A stretch of 64,000 nt of DNA from the NCBI RefSeq assembly GCF_900113185.1, contig NZ_FOZD01000001.1, forward strand, positions 1,550,001-1,614,000, in the 5' to 3' direction. A program made the translations under genes and the position numbers. The notes under the pieces were generated by a model. It saw nothing but the letters and a program-made list of their open reading frames with translations, did no database searches and was not told the DNA's origin. Position 1 is the stretch's first letter. Each line of letters starts with the position of its first letter. Below, in pieces: positions 10,583 through 19,702 of this stretch. The stretch is from Agromyces sp. CF514 (GTDB lineage: Bacteria > Actinomycetota > Actinomycetes > Actinomycetales > Microbacteriaceae).

Positions 10583-10588
10583 TAGGCT
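10583..10588 (+). promoter_or_regulatory. -10 box of a leaderless promoter for the DDAH fusion gene
   Basis: TAGGCT followed by exactly 7 bases and then the ATG at 10596, with no ribosome-binding site. This spacing puts the transcription start on the initiator codon. The same layout recurs at several genes in the window. Confidence 0.55.
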
Positions 10589-10595
10589 CGTGGCC

Positions 10596-11849
10596 ATGAC
10601 GTCCCCCGCCGCCACGCCCGCCACCCCTGCCCGGTTCAGACCCGAGCCGACGCTCGGACGCCGGGTCCTGGCGGTGTTCGCAGCCTCCGCGGCCGTCGCC
10701 GGGCTCGCGGGCGTCGTCGCCGTGCTGGCGTTCTTCATCGGCAACGCGCAGTCGCCGCAGGCCTTCGGCCAGATCTCGGGCCATTTCGCGCTCATGGCGT
10801 TCATCACCTGGGCGCTGCTGTCGGTCGGCAACGCCGCGGGTGCGACGCGTGCGTGGTTCCTCACCCTCATCACGGGCTTCACGTCGGCGTGCCTCGCCTC
10901 GCTCATCGGCACGACGATCACGGCGACCTCGATCGGGTATCCCGTCTCGGCTCCGCTGTTCCTGTTCGTCATCGGCTCGCTCGTGAGCCTCAACCTGCTC
11001 TTCATCCTCGCGGTCGTGGTCGGCGAGATGTTCCTCGCGCCGCGCGTGCTGCGCGGAATCCTCGACTACGCCCCCGAGCGCGCACCGCGCCGCATCGCGC
11101 TCGTGCGCATCCCGGCGACGAACCTCGACGAGGGCCTGCTCACGCACGTCGAGCGCCGACCCGTCGACCACGCGCTCGCCGACGACCAGTGGGACAACTA
11201 CTGCGCGGCGCTCGTCGCCGAAGGCTGGGAGACCATCGAGGTCGACGCGGCGCCCGACCTCGCCGATTCCGTGTTCGTCGAAGACGCCGTCGTGATGTTC
11301 GGCGACCTCGCCGTCATCGCGCACCCGGGCGCCGAGTCCCGCCGCCCCGAGACCGAGGCGGTCGAGCGCGCGGTGCGCTCGATCCAGGGCGTCACGGTCG
11401 CGAGCATCCTCGCCCCCGGCACCCTCGACGGCGGCGACGTGCTGAAGGTGGGCTCGACGGTCTACGTCGGCGCCAGCAGCCGGACGAACGCCGAGGGCAT
11501 CCGCCAGCTTCGCGCACTGCTCGCGCCGCACGGCTACGAGGTCGTCGCGGTGCCGTTGACCAAGGCACTGCACCTGAAGAGCGCGGTGACGGCGCTGCCC
11601 GACGGCACCGTCATCGGCGATCCCGAGCGCATCGACGTGCCGAGCCTGTTCCCGAGGTTCCTCCCGGTCCACGAGCCCGAGGGCGTCGCGGTCGTCGCCC
11701 TCAGCGACGAGTCGCTGCTCATGTCGTCGGCGGCGCCGCGCACGGCCGCCATGCTCTCCGACCTCGGCTACCGAGTGGTCACGGTCGACATCAGCGAGTT
11801 CGAGAAGCTCGAGGGCTGCGTCACGTGCCTGTCGGTGCGGGTGCGCTGA
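10596..11849 (+). CDS. Membrane-anchored dimethylargininase-like protein (four-TM domain fused to DDAH)
   Basis: A 417-residue protein in one continuous frame. Residues 24-48, 63-80, 86-108 and 118-145 are hydrophobic helices. From about residue 165 a complete DDAH/arginine deiminase-superfamily domain follows (RRIALVRIPATNLDEGLLTH). Family catalytic elements are present: TLDGGDVL at 277-284, His326 in ALHLKSAVTALPDG, and Cys411 in the C-terminal GCVTCLSVR. DDAH hydrolyses methylated arginines to citrulline and methylamines. Typical DDAHs are soluble and about 255-285 residues, so the N-terminal membrane domain is the oddity. It overlaps the convergent ABC gene by 29 bases. Confidence 0.82.
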   Translation: MTSPAATPATPARFRPEPTLGRRVLAVFAASAAVAGLAGVVAVLAFFIGNAQSPQAFGQISGHFALMAFITWALLSVGNAAGATRAWFLTLITGFTSACLASLIGTTITATSIGYPVSAPLFLFVIGSLVSLNLLFILAVVVGEMFLAPRVLRGILDYAPERAPRRIALVRIPATNLDEGLLTHVERRPVDHALADDQWDNYCAALVAEGWETIEVDAAPDLADSVFVEDAVVMFGDLAVIAHPGAESRRPETEAVERAVRSIQGVTVASILAPGTLDGGDVLKVGSTVYVGASSRTNAEGIRQLRALLAPHGYEVVAVPLTKALHLKSAVTALPDGTVIGDPERIDVPSLFPRFLPVHEPEGVAVVALSDESLLMSSAAPRTAAMLSDLGYRVVTVDISEFEKLEGCVTCLSVRVR

Positions 11850-12525
11850 CCCGATCGGCGCGCGCCGCCCCGTCGTGCAGCTCGAGCATGCGGTCGGCCC
11901 GACGCGCGAGCGCCGGGTCGTGCGTCGTGACGACCGCCGCGACGCCTCGCGCGTGCACGAGTTCGCCGATGAGGTCCATCACGGTCGCCGCGGTGCCGCT
12001 GTCGAGCTGACCCGTCGGCTCGTCGGCCAGCAGGAGTCGCGGCCTCGCAGCGAGGGCCCTGGCGATGCCGACGCGTCGCTGCTGGCCGCCCGAGAGCTCG
12101 TAGGGCCGTTGTGCGCCGTGCGCGCCGAGACCCACGGCCTCGAGCGCTTCGGCCACGCGCGACTCGCGCTCGGCGGGCTGCATGCGCAGCAGGCGCAGCG
12201 GCACCTCCACGTTCTCGGCTGCGGAGAGCACCGGAATGAGCCCGAACGACTGGAAGACGTAGCCGAGCTGCTCGCGTCGGATCGCCGCGAGGGCGTCGTC
12301 GCCGAGCGTCGAGAGGTCGGCGTCGCCGAGCAGCACCCGGCCCGAGGTCGGTCGGTCGAGCCCGCCGAGCAGGTTCAGCAGGGTCGTCTTGCCGGCGCCC
12401 GACGGGCCCGTGACGACGAGCAGTTCACCGGGGCGCACCTCGAGCGACACGTCGGCGACCGCATGGACGTCCCCGGCGTCGGTCGTGAAGGTGCGGCTGA
12501 CGTGTTCGGCGGCGAGCGTGCTCAT
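11821..12525 (-). CDS. ABC transporter ATP-binding protein (MacB/LolD-like)
   Basis: A 234-residue ATPase with Walker A GPSGAGKTT, Q-loop YVFQSF, signature LSGGQQRR, Walker B LLLADEPTGQLD and H-loop TTHD. The DEPTG-LDS pattern is typical of MacB/LolD-type ATPases that work with FtsX-like permeases. It is the last gene of a four-gene minus-strand unit whose permeases fit that role. Its ATG overlaps the stop of the upstream ATPase gene by 4 bases. Its 3' end runs 29 bases into the convergent DDAH gene. Confidence 0.93.
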   Translation of the reverse strand: MSTLAAEHVSRTFTTDAGDVHAVADVSLEVRPGELLVVTGPSGAGKTTLLNLLGGLDRPTSGRVLLGDADLSTLGDDALAAIRREQLGYVFQSFGLIPVLSAAENVEVPLRLLRMQPAERESRVAEALEAVGLGAHGAQRPYELSGGQQRRVGIARALAARPRLLLADEPTGQLDSGTAATVMDLIGELVHARGVAAVVTTHDPALARRADRMLELHDGAARADRVSAPAPTGT

Positions 12526-13547
12526 CGCGACTCCTCGTTCGGCTCGGGCGAGGGCTCGGGTGACAGATCGGGCGAGGGCTCGGGCGTGCTCTCGGGCCCC
12601 GGCGCTGCCCCGGCCGTCGGCTCGGGCGCGGGATCGGACCCGGCGGATTGCCCGGGCGGTCGTCGGACGCCGCCGGGCCAGACGCCGACGTGGTCGGGTT
12701 CGAGCGCGAGGCGGACTCGGTCGCGCAGGTCGAGGCGCTGCACGAACTCGTGCGGCAACTGCAGGCGGCCGACGCGGTCGAGCACCGCGAACTCCTCGGC
12801 CACGTGCTCCTCTGCGCCGTGCTCGTCGACGCGCGTCGAGCGCAGCACCTCGGTGGAGGTGCGGCCGTCGCGGATCTGCACGGTGCGTCGCACATGCCCC
12901 GAGACCGTGGGGTCGTGGGTCACGATGAGCGTCGTCACGCCGAGTTCCTCGTTGACGCTGCGCATGGCCTCGAGCACGGCAGACGAGGTGGCCTCGTCGA
13001 GCTCGCCGGTCGGTTCGTCGGCGAGGAGCACGAGCGGGTCGTTCGCGAGGGCGACCGCGATGGCGACCCGCTGCTGCTGGCCGCCAGAGAGGTCGGCGGG
13101 CCTGCGGTCGCGAACGTCGCCGACGCGCAGGAGGTCGAGCAGCTCGCCCACCCGTGCGGCGCGTGCGGAACCGCCAGAGGTGCCGGCGATGCTCATGGCG
13201 AGGGCGACGTTCTCGGCCGCCGTCAGGTAGGGGAGGAGGTTCCGCGACGCCTGCTGCCACACGAATCCGACCGTGTGCCTGCGATACTGCACGCGCTCGC
13301 GCGAGCCCATGGCGAGCAGGTCGTGCCCCGCGACGCTCGCACTGCCCGCCGTGGCGGTGTCGAGGCCCGAGAGGATCGTGAGCAGCGTCGACTTCCCAGA
13401 GCCCGAGGCGCCGATGACGGCGACCATCTCGCCGGGCTCGACGCGCAGGTTCAGACCCTGCAGCGCCTGCACCTCGACGCCGTCGGCCGTGAAGATGCGC
13501 ACCAGGTCGGTGCACAGGATGTGCGGGTGGGTCAGCGTGTCTGCCAC
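12522..13547 (-). CDS. ABC transporter ATP-binding protein with AbrB-like C-terminal extension
   Basis: A 341-residue protein. Residues 1-230 form a standard MacB/LolD-type ATPase: Walker A GASGSGKST (46-54), signature LSGGQQQR (153-160), LLADEPTGELD, and H-loop VTHD. An extension follows: residues about 251-290 (EEFAVLDRVGRLQLPHEFV and on) resemble the swapped-hairpin beta unit of SpoVT/AbrB domains (D-x-x-GR-x-x-x-P). Then comes a 50-residue Pro/Glu/Ser tail. A second ATPase in the same unit lacks the extension, so the two may form a heterodimer in which this one carries a regulatory or docking part. Confidence 0.88.
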   Translation of the reverse strand: MADTLTHPHILCTDLVRIFTADGVEVQALQGLNLRVEPGEMVAVIGASGSGKSTLLTILSGLDTATAGSASVAGHDLLAMGSRERVQYRRHTVGFVWQQASRNLLPYLTAAENVALAMSIAGTSGGSARAARVGELLDLLRVGDVRDRRPADLSGGQQQRVAIAVALANDPLVLLADEPTGELDEATSSAVLEAMRSVNEELGVTTLIVTHDPTVSGHVRRTVQIRDGRTSTEVLRSTRVDEHGAEEHVAEEFAVLDRVGRLQLPHEFVQRLDLRDRVRLALEPDHVGVWPGGVRRPPGQSAGSDPAPEPTAGAAPGPESTPEPSPDLSPEPSPEPNEESR

Positions 13548-13551
13548 GTGA

Positions 13552-16302
13552 TCATCCTTCCTCCTCCTTGCGCATCGCGCGCGCCACGTCGATGCGCGAC
13601 CCGGGCGAGGCGGCCAGCGCCGACGCGACGACGGTGACGACGACGGATGCCGCGAGCACCGCCGAGATGAGCAGCGGGTCGTAGGCGACCGCCGGCTGGG
13701 CGTCGCCGCCGGTGAACGCGCTGAGGTCGATGCCGCCCAGCACGACGAACGGCAGCACGGCGCCGAGCACGGCGCCGACGACGAGGGACACCGCCGTGAC
13801 CGGCCCGATCTCCCACGCCACGAGCCCGCGCTCGCCGCGCCGGTCGAGCCCGAGCGTCGCGAGCAGCGGCAGCAGGCGCTCGCGCGCCGGGCGGCCGACG
13901 ACGAGGGTGAGCACGATCGCGAGCGCCGTCAGCAGGCTCGAGAGCACGATCGCGGCGATGAGCGCGGCGACGAGTCCCTGCACGGTCGGGCTCGAGTTCA
14001 GCGTCTCGGCGACGCTCCAAGGGGTCTCGACCGCGCTGTCGGGGGCGATGCGCTCGAGCTCGGCGACGACGTCGGCCGGGTCGGCGCCCTCGTCGAAGCG
14101 CACGAGCACGGTGCGGGGCACGAGCGTGTCGGTGTACGGCTCGGCGTTCGCGCGGTCCATGAGCATCCAGTTGGCGCGCGGCGAGTAGGCGGTGGTCCCG
14201 TCGACGACGCCGAGCACGGCGTACGGGTCGCCGTCGAGCTCGATCTCGTCGGCGTCCGCGGTCACCGCAGCCACGACACCGGACACGAGCACCGGCACTC
14301 CGTCGGCGGACGGAGGATCGGCGAGCGCGTCGGGCAGCGGCGTCGCATCGGGGCGGCCCTGCTGCACGGCCTGCATCTCGGCGACGTCGATCACGACGAG
14401 CGTCGTCGTGCGCTGTCGTCCGTCGATCGAGATCGAGGCGTTCCTGGTCGAGTAGACCGGCGCGATCGCCTCGACGCCGGGCGCGTCGCCCAGTTCGCCG
14501 AGCTGCGCCTGCGTCAACGGCACGCCCGACACCGAGGCATCCGCCCCGACCCGATGGGATGCCGCGGCGTCGACCCCCGAGCGGATCGTGCCGAGCAGCA
14601 CCGACGAGAACACCGCGACCGACACGCCGACGACGACCGCGAGCACGGGCACGAGCCCGGCGGAGGGGTCGCGCAGTGCGCGCGCGGACCCGAGGAAGCC
14701 GACGAGCCCCGGCCTGGCCGCCATCGAGCGCGCGACGCGCGCGAGGGGAAGCGGGTAGATGCGGAGCACGACGAGGCAGGCGGCCAGCGAGAGCAGCAGC
14801 GGCACCGCCGCGAGGAGCGGGTCGACGCCGACCGAGGCGGCGGAACCCGCGAGTCCCCGCCGCAGGAGCAGCACGACGGATGCCACGGCGAGCAGCAGGA
14901 CCACGAGCTCGCCGATCCAGCGCAGGCGGCCGCCGGCCGAGGCGCCCAGATCGGCGCGCGCACGCCGCAGCGGGCTGAGCGACGGGGCGGACGCGACGAG
15001 CAGGGCTGCCGGCGTGGCCGCGAAGACCACGGCGACGAGCCAGCCGACCGGCCGGCCGTCGGCGTCGAACGCCAGCGTTCCCGCGACGGCTCCGACGATC
15101 GCGGCCGGCACGCCGACGAGGCCGCCCTCGAGCGCGAGGATCCCGCGCAACTGGCCGGTCGATGCGCCGCGCGCCGCGACCAGTTCGAGGCCGGCGCGGC
15201 GTCGTTCGAACACCACGCGTGCGCCGAGCACGAGCACGGCGACCATGACGCCGATCGGGCCGGATGCCACGGTGGCCAGCAGTGCGTCGCTCGCCGTGGC
15301 CGCGGCGGTCGCGATCGCGAGCTCGTCGCGGAGGGTGCTCGAGAAGCCGAGCTCGCCGACCGTGTAGTACTCGTCGACCCAGCCGCCGTCGCCGACGACG
15401 TGCAGGTCGCTCGAGAACCGGCCGAGCATGGTCTGCAGGTCAGGTGCTGCGTCGGCGGTGAGGCTCGCGGTGTCGACGGGGATCCAGACCTCGAGCGTCA
15501 GCGGCACGCTCACCCGTGCGAAGTCCGACCACGAGGCGGGGTCGAGGAAGGCGACCGCGGTGATCTCGGGAGGCGCGAGCCCGTTGTCGACCACGGAGGG
15601 CTCGAGAGCGGGCACGATGTGGGTCCAGACGCCGTCGTCGGGGTCGATGGGCGCGACGGTGCCGGACAGCACGACCGGCTGCGGGGCTCCGTCGACGTCG
15701 ATGACCCGCTGCTCGCCGATCGTCCACTCCATGCGTTCGGCGACCGCGTCGGCGAGCACGAGTCCGATGGGGGAGGCCGAGGGCACGGGGGCCTCGACGG
15801 GTGCGGGCCAGTCGCCCGAGGTGAGCTCGACGTGCTCGCGCAGCCGTGGGTCGAAGCCGGGCATGATGCGGTAGGACGGCGAGCTGGGGCTCGCACCGGG
15901 CACCTGCGCCCGGATGGGCGCGATCGTGAGCATCGCGAGCGGCGGTTCGGTGATCGCGGCGAGCGGCGCGGGCATCTCGTCGACGATCGCCGCGAGCCGG
16001 TCCTCCTGCGCGCCCCACACGTCCTCGACGTCGTCATCGAGCGTCGTGGTTCCGGCCGACGGCCCGACGCCCGGCCGCTCACGCGAGGTCGCCGTGAGGT
16101 CGAGCTCGGCCGCGGGCACCGAGGCGAGCTGCTCGTGCAGGGCCGCGGTGTGCAGCGCAGTGGCCGCGCGCGGCACGGCCGTCGCGAGGAACGCGCCCGT
16201 CAGCACGAGCAGGGCGAGCAGGATCGACGCACCGGGGGCCGTGGTCAGGTGCCGGCGCAGCAGGCCCGCGGTCGACAGGCGCGATCGATGTGCGGCGCTC
16301 AT
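13552..16302 (-). CDS. FtsX-like permease, large
   Basis: A 916-residue permease with one N-terminal membrane helix (about 25-50) and a big extracytoplasmic domain with many acidic residues (about 50-330). Clusters of hydrophobic helices follow at about 345-500 and 540-580, with a second soluble domain and four C-terminal helices ending in a basic cytoplasmic stub. This is the duplicated FtsX/MacB permease plan. It partners with the two ATPases encoded 4 bases and further downstream. Cargo is not evident; related systems export lipids, lipoproteins or peptides, or act as mechanotransmitters. Its start overlaps the upstream permease gene by 4 bases. Confidence 0.85.
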   Translation of the reverse strand: MSAAHRSRLSTAGLLRRHLTTAPGASILLALLVLTGAFLATAVPRAATALHTAALHEQLASVPAAELDLTATSRERPGVGPSAGTTTLDDDVEDVWGAQEDRLAAIVDEMPAPLAAITEPPLAMLTIAPIRAQVPGASPSSPSYRIMPGFDPRLREHVELTSGDWPAPVEAPVPSASPIGLVLADAVAERMEWTIGEQRVIDVDGAPQPVVLSGTVAPIDPDDGVWTHIVPALEPSVVDNGLAPPEITAVAFLDPASWSDFARVSVPLTLEVWIPVDTASLTADAAPDLQTMLGRFSSDLHVVGDGGWVDEYYTVGELGFSSTLRDELAIATAAATASDALLATVASGPIGVMVAVLVLGARVVFERRRAGLELVAARGASTGQLRGILALEGGLVGVPAAIVGAVAGTLAFDADGRPVGWLVAVVFAATPAALLVASAPSLSPLRRARADLGASAGGRLRWIGELVVLLLAVASVVLLLRRGLAGSAASVGVDPLLAAVPLLLSLAACLVVLRIYPLPLARVARSMAARPGLVGFLGSARALRDPSAGLVPVLAVVVGVSVAVFSSVLLGTIRSGVDAAASHRVGADASVSGVPLTQAQLGELGDAPGVEAIAPVYSTRNASISIDGRQRTTTLVVIDVAEMQAVQQGRPDATPLPDALADPPSADGVPVLVSGVVAAVTADADEIELDGDPYAVLGVVDGTTAYSPRANWMLMDRANAEPYTDTLVPRTVLVRFDEGADPADVVAELERIAPDSAVETPWSVAETLNSSPTVQGLVAALIAAIVLSSLLTALAIVLTLVVGRPARERLLPLLATLGLDRRGERGLVAWEIGPVTAVSLVVGAVLGAVLPFVVLGGIDLSAFTGGDAQPAVAYDPLLISAVLAASVVVTVVASALAASPGSRIDVARAMRKEEEG

Positions 16303-19300
16303 CGCTCCTCCTCGCGGATGCCGGGCGTCGCCGCCAGCCGTCGGACGGACGCCGCGGCGACGAGGCCGACCGCGGCGGCGACCGCGCAGAACGCGAGCAG
16401 TCCGATCGCCCAGGGCACCACGTCGAGGCCGAGGTCGACGGAGAGCATGGCCGGCGCGCCGGCCACGCCCGCGCGCGCGAGCTCGCGGACCGTCGCGACG
16501 GAAGCGACGGCGCCGACGATCGCGCCGACCGCGACGGCCGTGCAGACCGCCGTCGCGAGCTCGGCGAACCGGGCCCGTGCCTGCAGGGCCGACGGCATGC
16601 CGAGCGCGCGCAGCACGACGACCTCGCCGAACCGCGTGCGGGCGAGCGCTGCGGTGAGCGCGGCGAGGGCCACCGCGGCGAAGAGCAGCGCGCCGCCCGC
16701 CCCGGCCCAGAGCGCTGCCACGGCCGGCCCGATCAGCGGCGCTGACGAGACGTCGGCCTGGGTGGTCGCCACGAGTGCCGTCGTGCGCCCGTCGCGGATG
16801 TCGTCGGCGACACCGGTCGGATCGGCCGTCGCGATCCAGCGTTCGGTCGAGGCCGGCACTCCGGCGTCGGCGAGGAACGCCGCCTCCGAGAGGGCGCCGA
16901 GGTCCGTGAGCATGCCCGAGTCGCCGGCACCGGGGATCGCCGGGATGATGCCGGCGACGGTCGCCCGGACATCCGCACCGCCCGTGACCACGCGGAAGGC
17001 GATCGAGTCGCCGGTCGCGGCGCCCAGGCGCGACGCGAGAGCCGCGCCGAGCATGACCGGAACGGGCTCGGCCCCGGCCTCGCCGCCGACGGCCGTGCGG
17101 CCGGTCGGGCGCTTGGCGCTCAGGTGCACGCGGTCGTGCGCCTCGACGTCCGGTTCCGAGGTCGTGCCGTCGAAGGAGACGGCGCCGAAGCCCACCTCGA
17201 CCTCGCCGAGTCCTCGGGACCCGGTGAGCGTCGCATCGAAGCCGAGCAGACGCAGCCCCTCGACCGCCGGCAGCGCGACGACGCCTTCGCCGCCGCCGGA
17301 GGCGACCTCGAACGTGCCGGCGGGCAGCCGGCTCGCGTCGCCGGCGGGACCGAGCACCCAGGCGGACACGGCGACTTCGCCCGGAACCCCTGCCGAAGCG
17401 GAGACGGTCACCGGGACCTCGATCTTCGACGTGCCGCTCGGGACGCCGCTCGAACCCGATTCGTGCGCGAGCACGTCGGCGGCGCCGGCGGGGACCATGC
17501 CGGCCTTCGTCGCCTCATCGACCGGGATCGCCACGAGGGTCGCGGGATCCGAACCGATCCGGGCCTCACCGCGGAACACCGGGAGGCTCGCGTCGACCCC
17601 GGCGACCCCGGCGAACGGGTCGTCGAGGGCGAGCGGATCCGGCCCGCCCACGACCGACCTGCCCGCGAACGCGACCCGGACGTCGCCGCCGAGTTCGGCG
17701 GCCGCGGCCGCGCGGTCGAAGGTCTGCCAGCTGCCCGCGAACGCAGCGGTGAGGGTCAGGCCGCCGACGGCGAGCACGGTGACGAGCGAGGCCGATGCGT
17801 AGAGTCCGGCCCGGCGGGCCAGCTGCCGCATGGGCAGAGAGGGAACGAGGCCCGGCCTGCGCTCGGCGAGCCGCTCGAGGGCGTGCGCGACCGGACGCAT
17901 CAGGGCGTTGCCGACGAGCGCGAGCGCGACGAGCACGAGCACGGGGGCGAGCACCGCGACGGGGTCCACCTCGAGCGCGCCCGACGCGTTCGGCACGAGC
18001 GGTGAACCGTAGAGCCGGAACTGCCACAGCGTCAGCGCTGCGGCGACCGCGACGAACAGCACGCCGCCCGCGACGGCGGCACGCGGCATCCGCCCCACCT
18101 CGTCGCCCGAGCCGCGGAGCAGCGGACGCGTGGCCTCCCACCAGGCCCGGCCCCCCACGAGGACGATCGCCCCGAGCACGCAGGCGAGGCCGACGGTCGC
18201 CGCGGTCAGCGGTGAACGGGAGGTTCCGGGCACCACGGCGCCGAGCACGGCCCACGCGATCGCGACGCCCGCCAGCGCGGCCGGAACCGAGACGACGGCG
18301 ACCTCGCCGACGGTGCCGACGAGCAGTCGGAGCGCGGAGGCGCCGCGGGCGCGCAGCAGCACGGTCTCGCCCCGACGCGCGGCCGCGAGGAGCGCCGCGA
18401 GCCGGTCGATCGCGGCGAACCCGGCGAACGCGAGCAGCAGCACGGGCAGCGGAGCGATCGCACGCACCGTGGTCAGCCCCGCGAGCAGGCGATCGAGGGT
18501 CGAGACGAGACCTCCGGAGGAGGTGAGCCCGTCGGTGCCGATGCCGTCGGCGGCGCGCAGCGCGGGCTCGACGTTCGGGAGCGCGGCGCGCAGCCCGGCG
18601 ACGAGCGCGGGCGTCGCCGCGGCGGCGTCGACCGTCGCCGTCCAGCGCACGACGACCGCGGCGGGCACGTCGGCGAGGTCGCCGTCGTCGGCGACCACGA
18701 ACGGCCCGGCCGCGTCGTCGAGCAGGCCCGCCGCGACGATCGGCTCGCCGAACCAGGCCGGCTCCGACGCGTCGTCGGGCGCCCACGTGCCGACCACGAC
18801 CAGGCGTTCGGGATCGGGGCCTCCGAGTTCGACCACGTCGCCGATGCCCAGCCCGAGCGCCTCAGCGGCGGACGCCTGCACGGTCGTGGCGATGCCGTCG
18901 GGGTCCGCGCGCTCGGCCATCGCGACGGCCGCGGGGTCGTCGGGCCACGTGCCTCCGCCGAGCGTGGCGCGCCCGGGGATGCCCGGGTCCGCGAGGAGCA
19001 CCACGTCGACGGGCCGCCCGTCGACCACGGCCTCGACGGGTGTCGTCTGCACCGATCGGGCCCACGCCGCGCCGTTCGGCGCGAGCATGCGATCCAGCAC
19101 GGATGCCGCGGCATCCGCCTGCTCGACCGGATCGGCCGACATGCGGATCTGCCAGCGCGCGGCGCCGTCGACGCCGGTGGCAGCCGCGAGCCCGCTGCGC
19201 AGACCGCCGATCGAGGAGCCGGCCAGCGCATCGACGACCGCGGTGCCGAGCAGGGCGAGCACGAGCACGACGCTCGCGATCGCCGCGAACACCCCGCCGT

Positions 19301-19340
19301 GTGCGCGTGCGCGCGCCACTGCGGTCGACGTCGCTCCCAC
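16299..19340 (-). CDS. FtsX-like permease, large (second)
   Basis: First gene of the minus-strand FtsX/MacB-like unit, 1013 residues. It has an N-terminal helix (HGGVFAAIASVVLVLALLGT), a long extracytoplasmic domain, a central helix cluster around residues 315-470, a second extracytoplasmic domain, and C-terminal helices with an FtsX-like RTRFGEVVVLRALGMP loop. I chose the GTG at 19338-19340 because GAGGAG sits 5 bases upstream; a longer frame exists but has no ribosome site. A TAGGCT -10 candidate lies at 19422-19427 on the minus strand. It probably forms a heterodimeric channel with the downstream permease. Confidence 0.85.
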   Translation of the reverse strand: MGATSTAVARARAHGGVFAAIASVVLVLALLGTAVVDALAGSSIGGLRSGLAAATGVDGAARWQIRMSADPVEQADAAASVLDRMLAPNGAAWARSVQTTPVEAVVDGRPVDVVLLADPGIPGRATLGGGTWPDDPAAVAMAERADPDGIATTVQASAAEALGLGIGDVVELGGPDPERLVVVGTWAPDDASEPAWFGEPIVAAGLLDDAAGPFVVADDGDLADVPAAVVVRWTATVDAAAATPALVAGLRAALPNVEPALRAADGIGTDGLTSSGGLVSTLDRLLAGLTTVRAIAPLPVLLLAFAGFAAIDRLAALLAAARRGETVLLRARGASALRLLVGTVGEVAVVSVPAALAGVAIAWAVLGAVVPGTSRSPLTAATVGLACVLGAIVLVGGRAWWEATRPLLRGSGDEVGRMPRAAVAGGVLFVAVAAALTLWQFRLYGSPLVPNASGALEVDPVAVLAPVLVLVALALVGNALMRPVAHALERLAERRPGLVPSLPMRQLARRAGLYASASLVTVLAVGGLTLTAAFAGSWQTFDRAAAAAELGGDVRVAFAGRSVVGGPDPLALDDPFAGVAGVDASLPVFRGEARIGSDPATLVAIPVDEATKAGMVPAGAADVLAHESGSSGVPSGTSKIEVPVTVSASAGVPGEVAVSAWVLGPAGDASRLPAGTFEVASGGGEGVVALPAVEGLRLLGFDATLTGSRGLGEVEVGFGAVSFDGTTSEPDVEAHDRVHLSAKRPTGRTAVGGEAGAEPVPVMLGAALASRLGAATGDSIAFRVVTGGADVRATVAGIIPAIPGAGDSGMLTDLGALSEAAFLADAGVPASTERWIATADPTGVADDIRDGRTTALVATTQADVSSAPLIGPAVAALWAGAGGALLFAAVALAALTAALARTRFGEVVVLRALGMPSALQARARFAELATAVCTAVAVGAIVGAVASVATVRELARAGVAGAPAMLSVDLGLDVVPWAIGLLAFCAVAAAVGLVAAASVRRLAATPGIREEER

Positions 19341-19442
19341 GCGATCTCCTCGATTGGTCGTTCGGGCCGCCACGCAGGGGAGCGAAGCAGGGCGCCCCTC
19401 GAGCGCAGCACGAGTTCGCACAGCCTACTCGCACCCGGGGTG

Positions 19443-19472
19443 TTGCACGCCACGCCCGAATCGTCGTAGTCT
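19443..19472 (+). promoter_or_regulatory. Promoter for the leader ORF and ABC exporter operon
   Basis: TTGCAC (19443-19448), an 18-base spacer and TAGTCT (19467-19472) form a plausible sigma-70-type promoter. Transcription would start near 19479, about 60 bases ahead of a small ORF and more than 300 bases ahead of the exporter genes, leaving a long structured leader. Confidence 0.5.
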
Positions 19473-19537
19473 GTAGGGCTGGCTGCGCTCGCCGCGGCCC
19501 GCTGGTGAAGATGACGACGATGACGCAGGAGGACACC

Positions 19538-19624
19538 ATGCAGACAGACAGCTACGCCCGCCCGTTCGTGGCCGGTAGCGCTCTGCGTCCGGTCTCCTCG
19601 GCCAAGGGCGCGCTCGACGGGTAG
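19538..19624 (+). CDS. Candidate 28-residue leader peptide upstream of the ABC exporter
   Basis: ATG with a strong GGAGG site five bases upstream, encoding 28 residues (starting MQTDSYARPF, ending SSAKGALDG) and stopping at 19624. It is too short for a domain. Its position between a promoter and three consecutive hairpins ahead of a multidrug-type exporter fits a translated leader that controls attenuation. The alternative is a chance ORF. The strong ribosome site is the main evidence, and nothing confirms that the peptide is made. Confidence 0.45.
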   Translation: MQTDSYARPFVAGSALRPVSSAKGALDG

Positions 19625-19637
19625 CCAGACCCGGTCC

Positions 19638-19702
19638 GCAGGCTCCGCCTGCCCGATCAGCGGGTGCTCCTCATCAGAGGCCCGCACGGCGGTATCTCCG
19701 CC
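19638..19702 (+). promoter_or_regulatory. Three consecutive hairpins between leader ORF and exporter genes (possible attenuator)
   Basis: GCAGGC/GCCTGC (19638-19652); CGGG with CCTC pairing with GAGG and CCCG (19661-19684); and GGCGG/CCGCC (19688-19702) followed by TTCTCGTC. Stacked small stems after a short ORF are the usual plan of a ribosome-mediated attenuator. No alternative pairing was computed. Confidence 0.4.

Noticed and set aside
10596-11849. DDAH fusion as an artefact of a sequencing frameshift joining two genes
   Set aside because: The frame is continuous, the junction near residue 160 shows no codon-bias break, and the only well-placed start is ahead of the membrane domain; still listed as a point to check.
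11821-13515. Single 564-residue protein formed by joining the ABC ATPase frame to upstream sequence
   Set aside because: The upstream 330 residues are a shadow of the other ATPase gene; the true protein starts at the ATG at 12523-12525 with a normal ATPase N-terminus.
14554-17802. 1082-codon open frame on the plus strand
   Set aside because: It is antisense to the two FtsX-like permease genes and reads as low-complexity Arg/Ala/Asp-rich sequence, the usual shadow of a G+C-rich gene.
19443-19540. WhiB7-type promoter for the exporter leader
   Set aside because: WhiB7 targets have an AT-rich block just upstream of the -35 box; here that region is G+C-rich.
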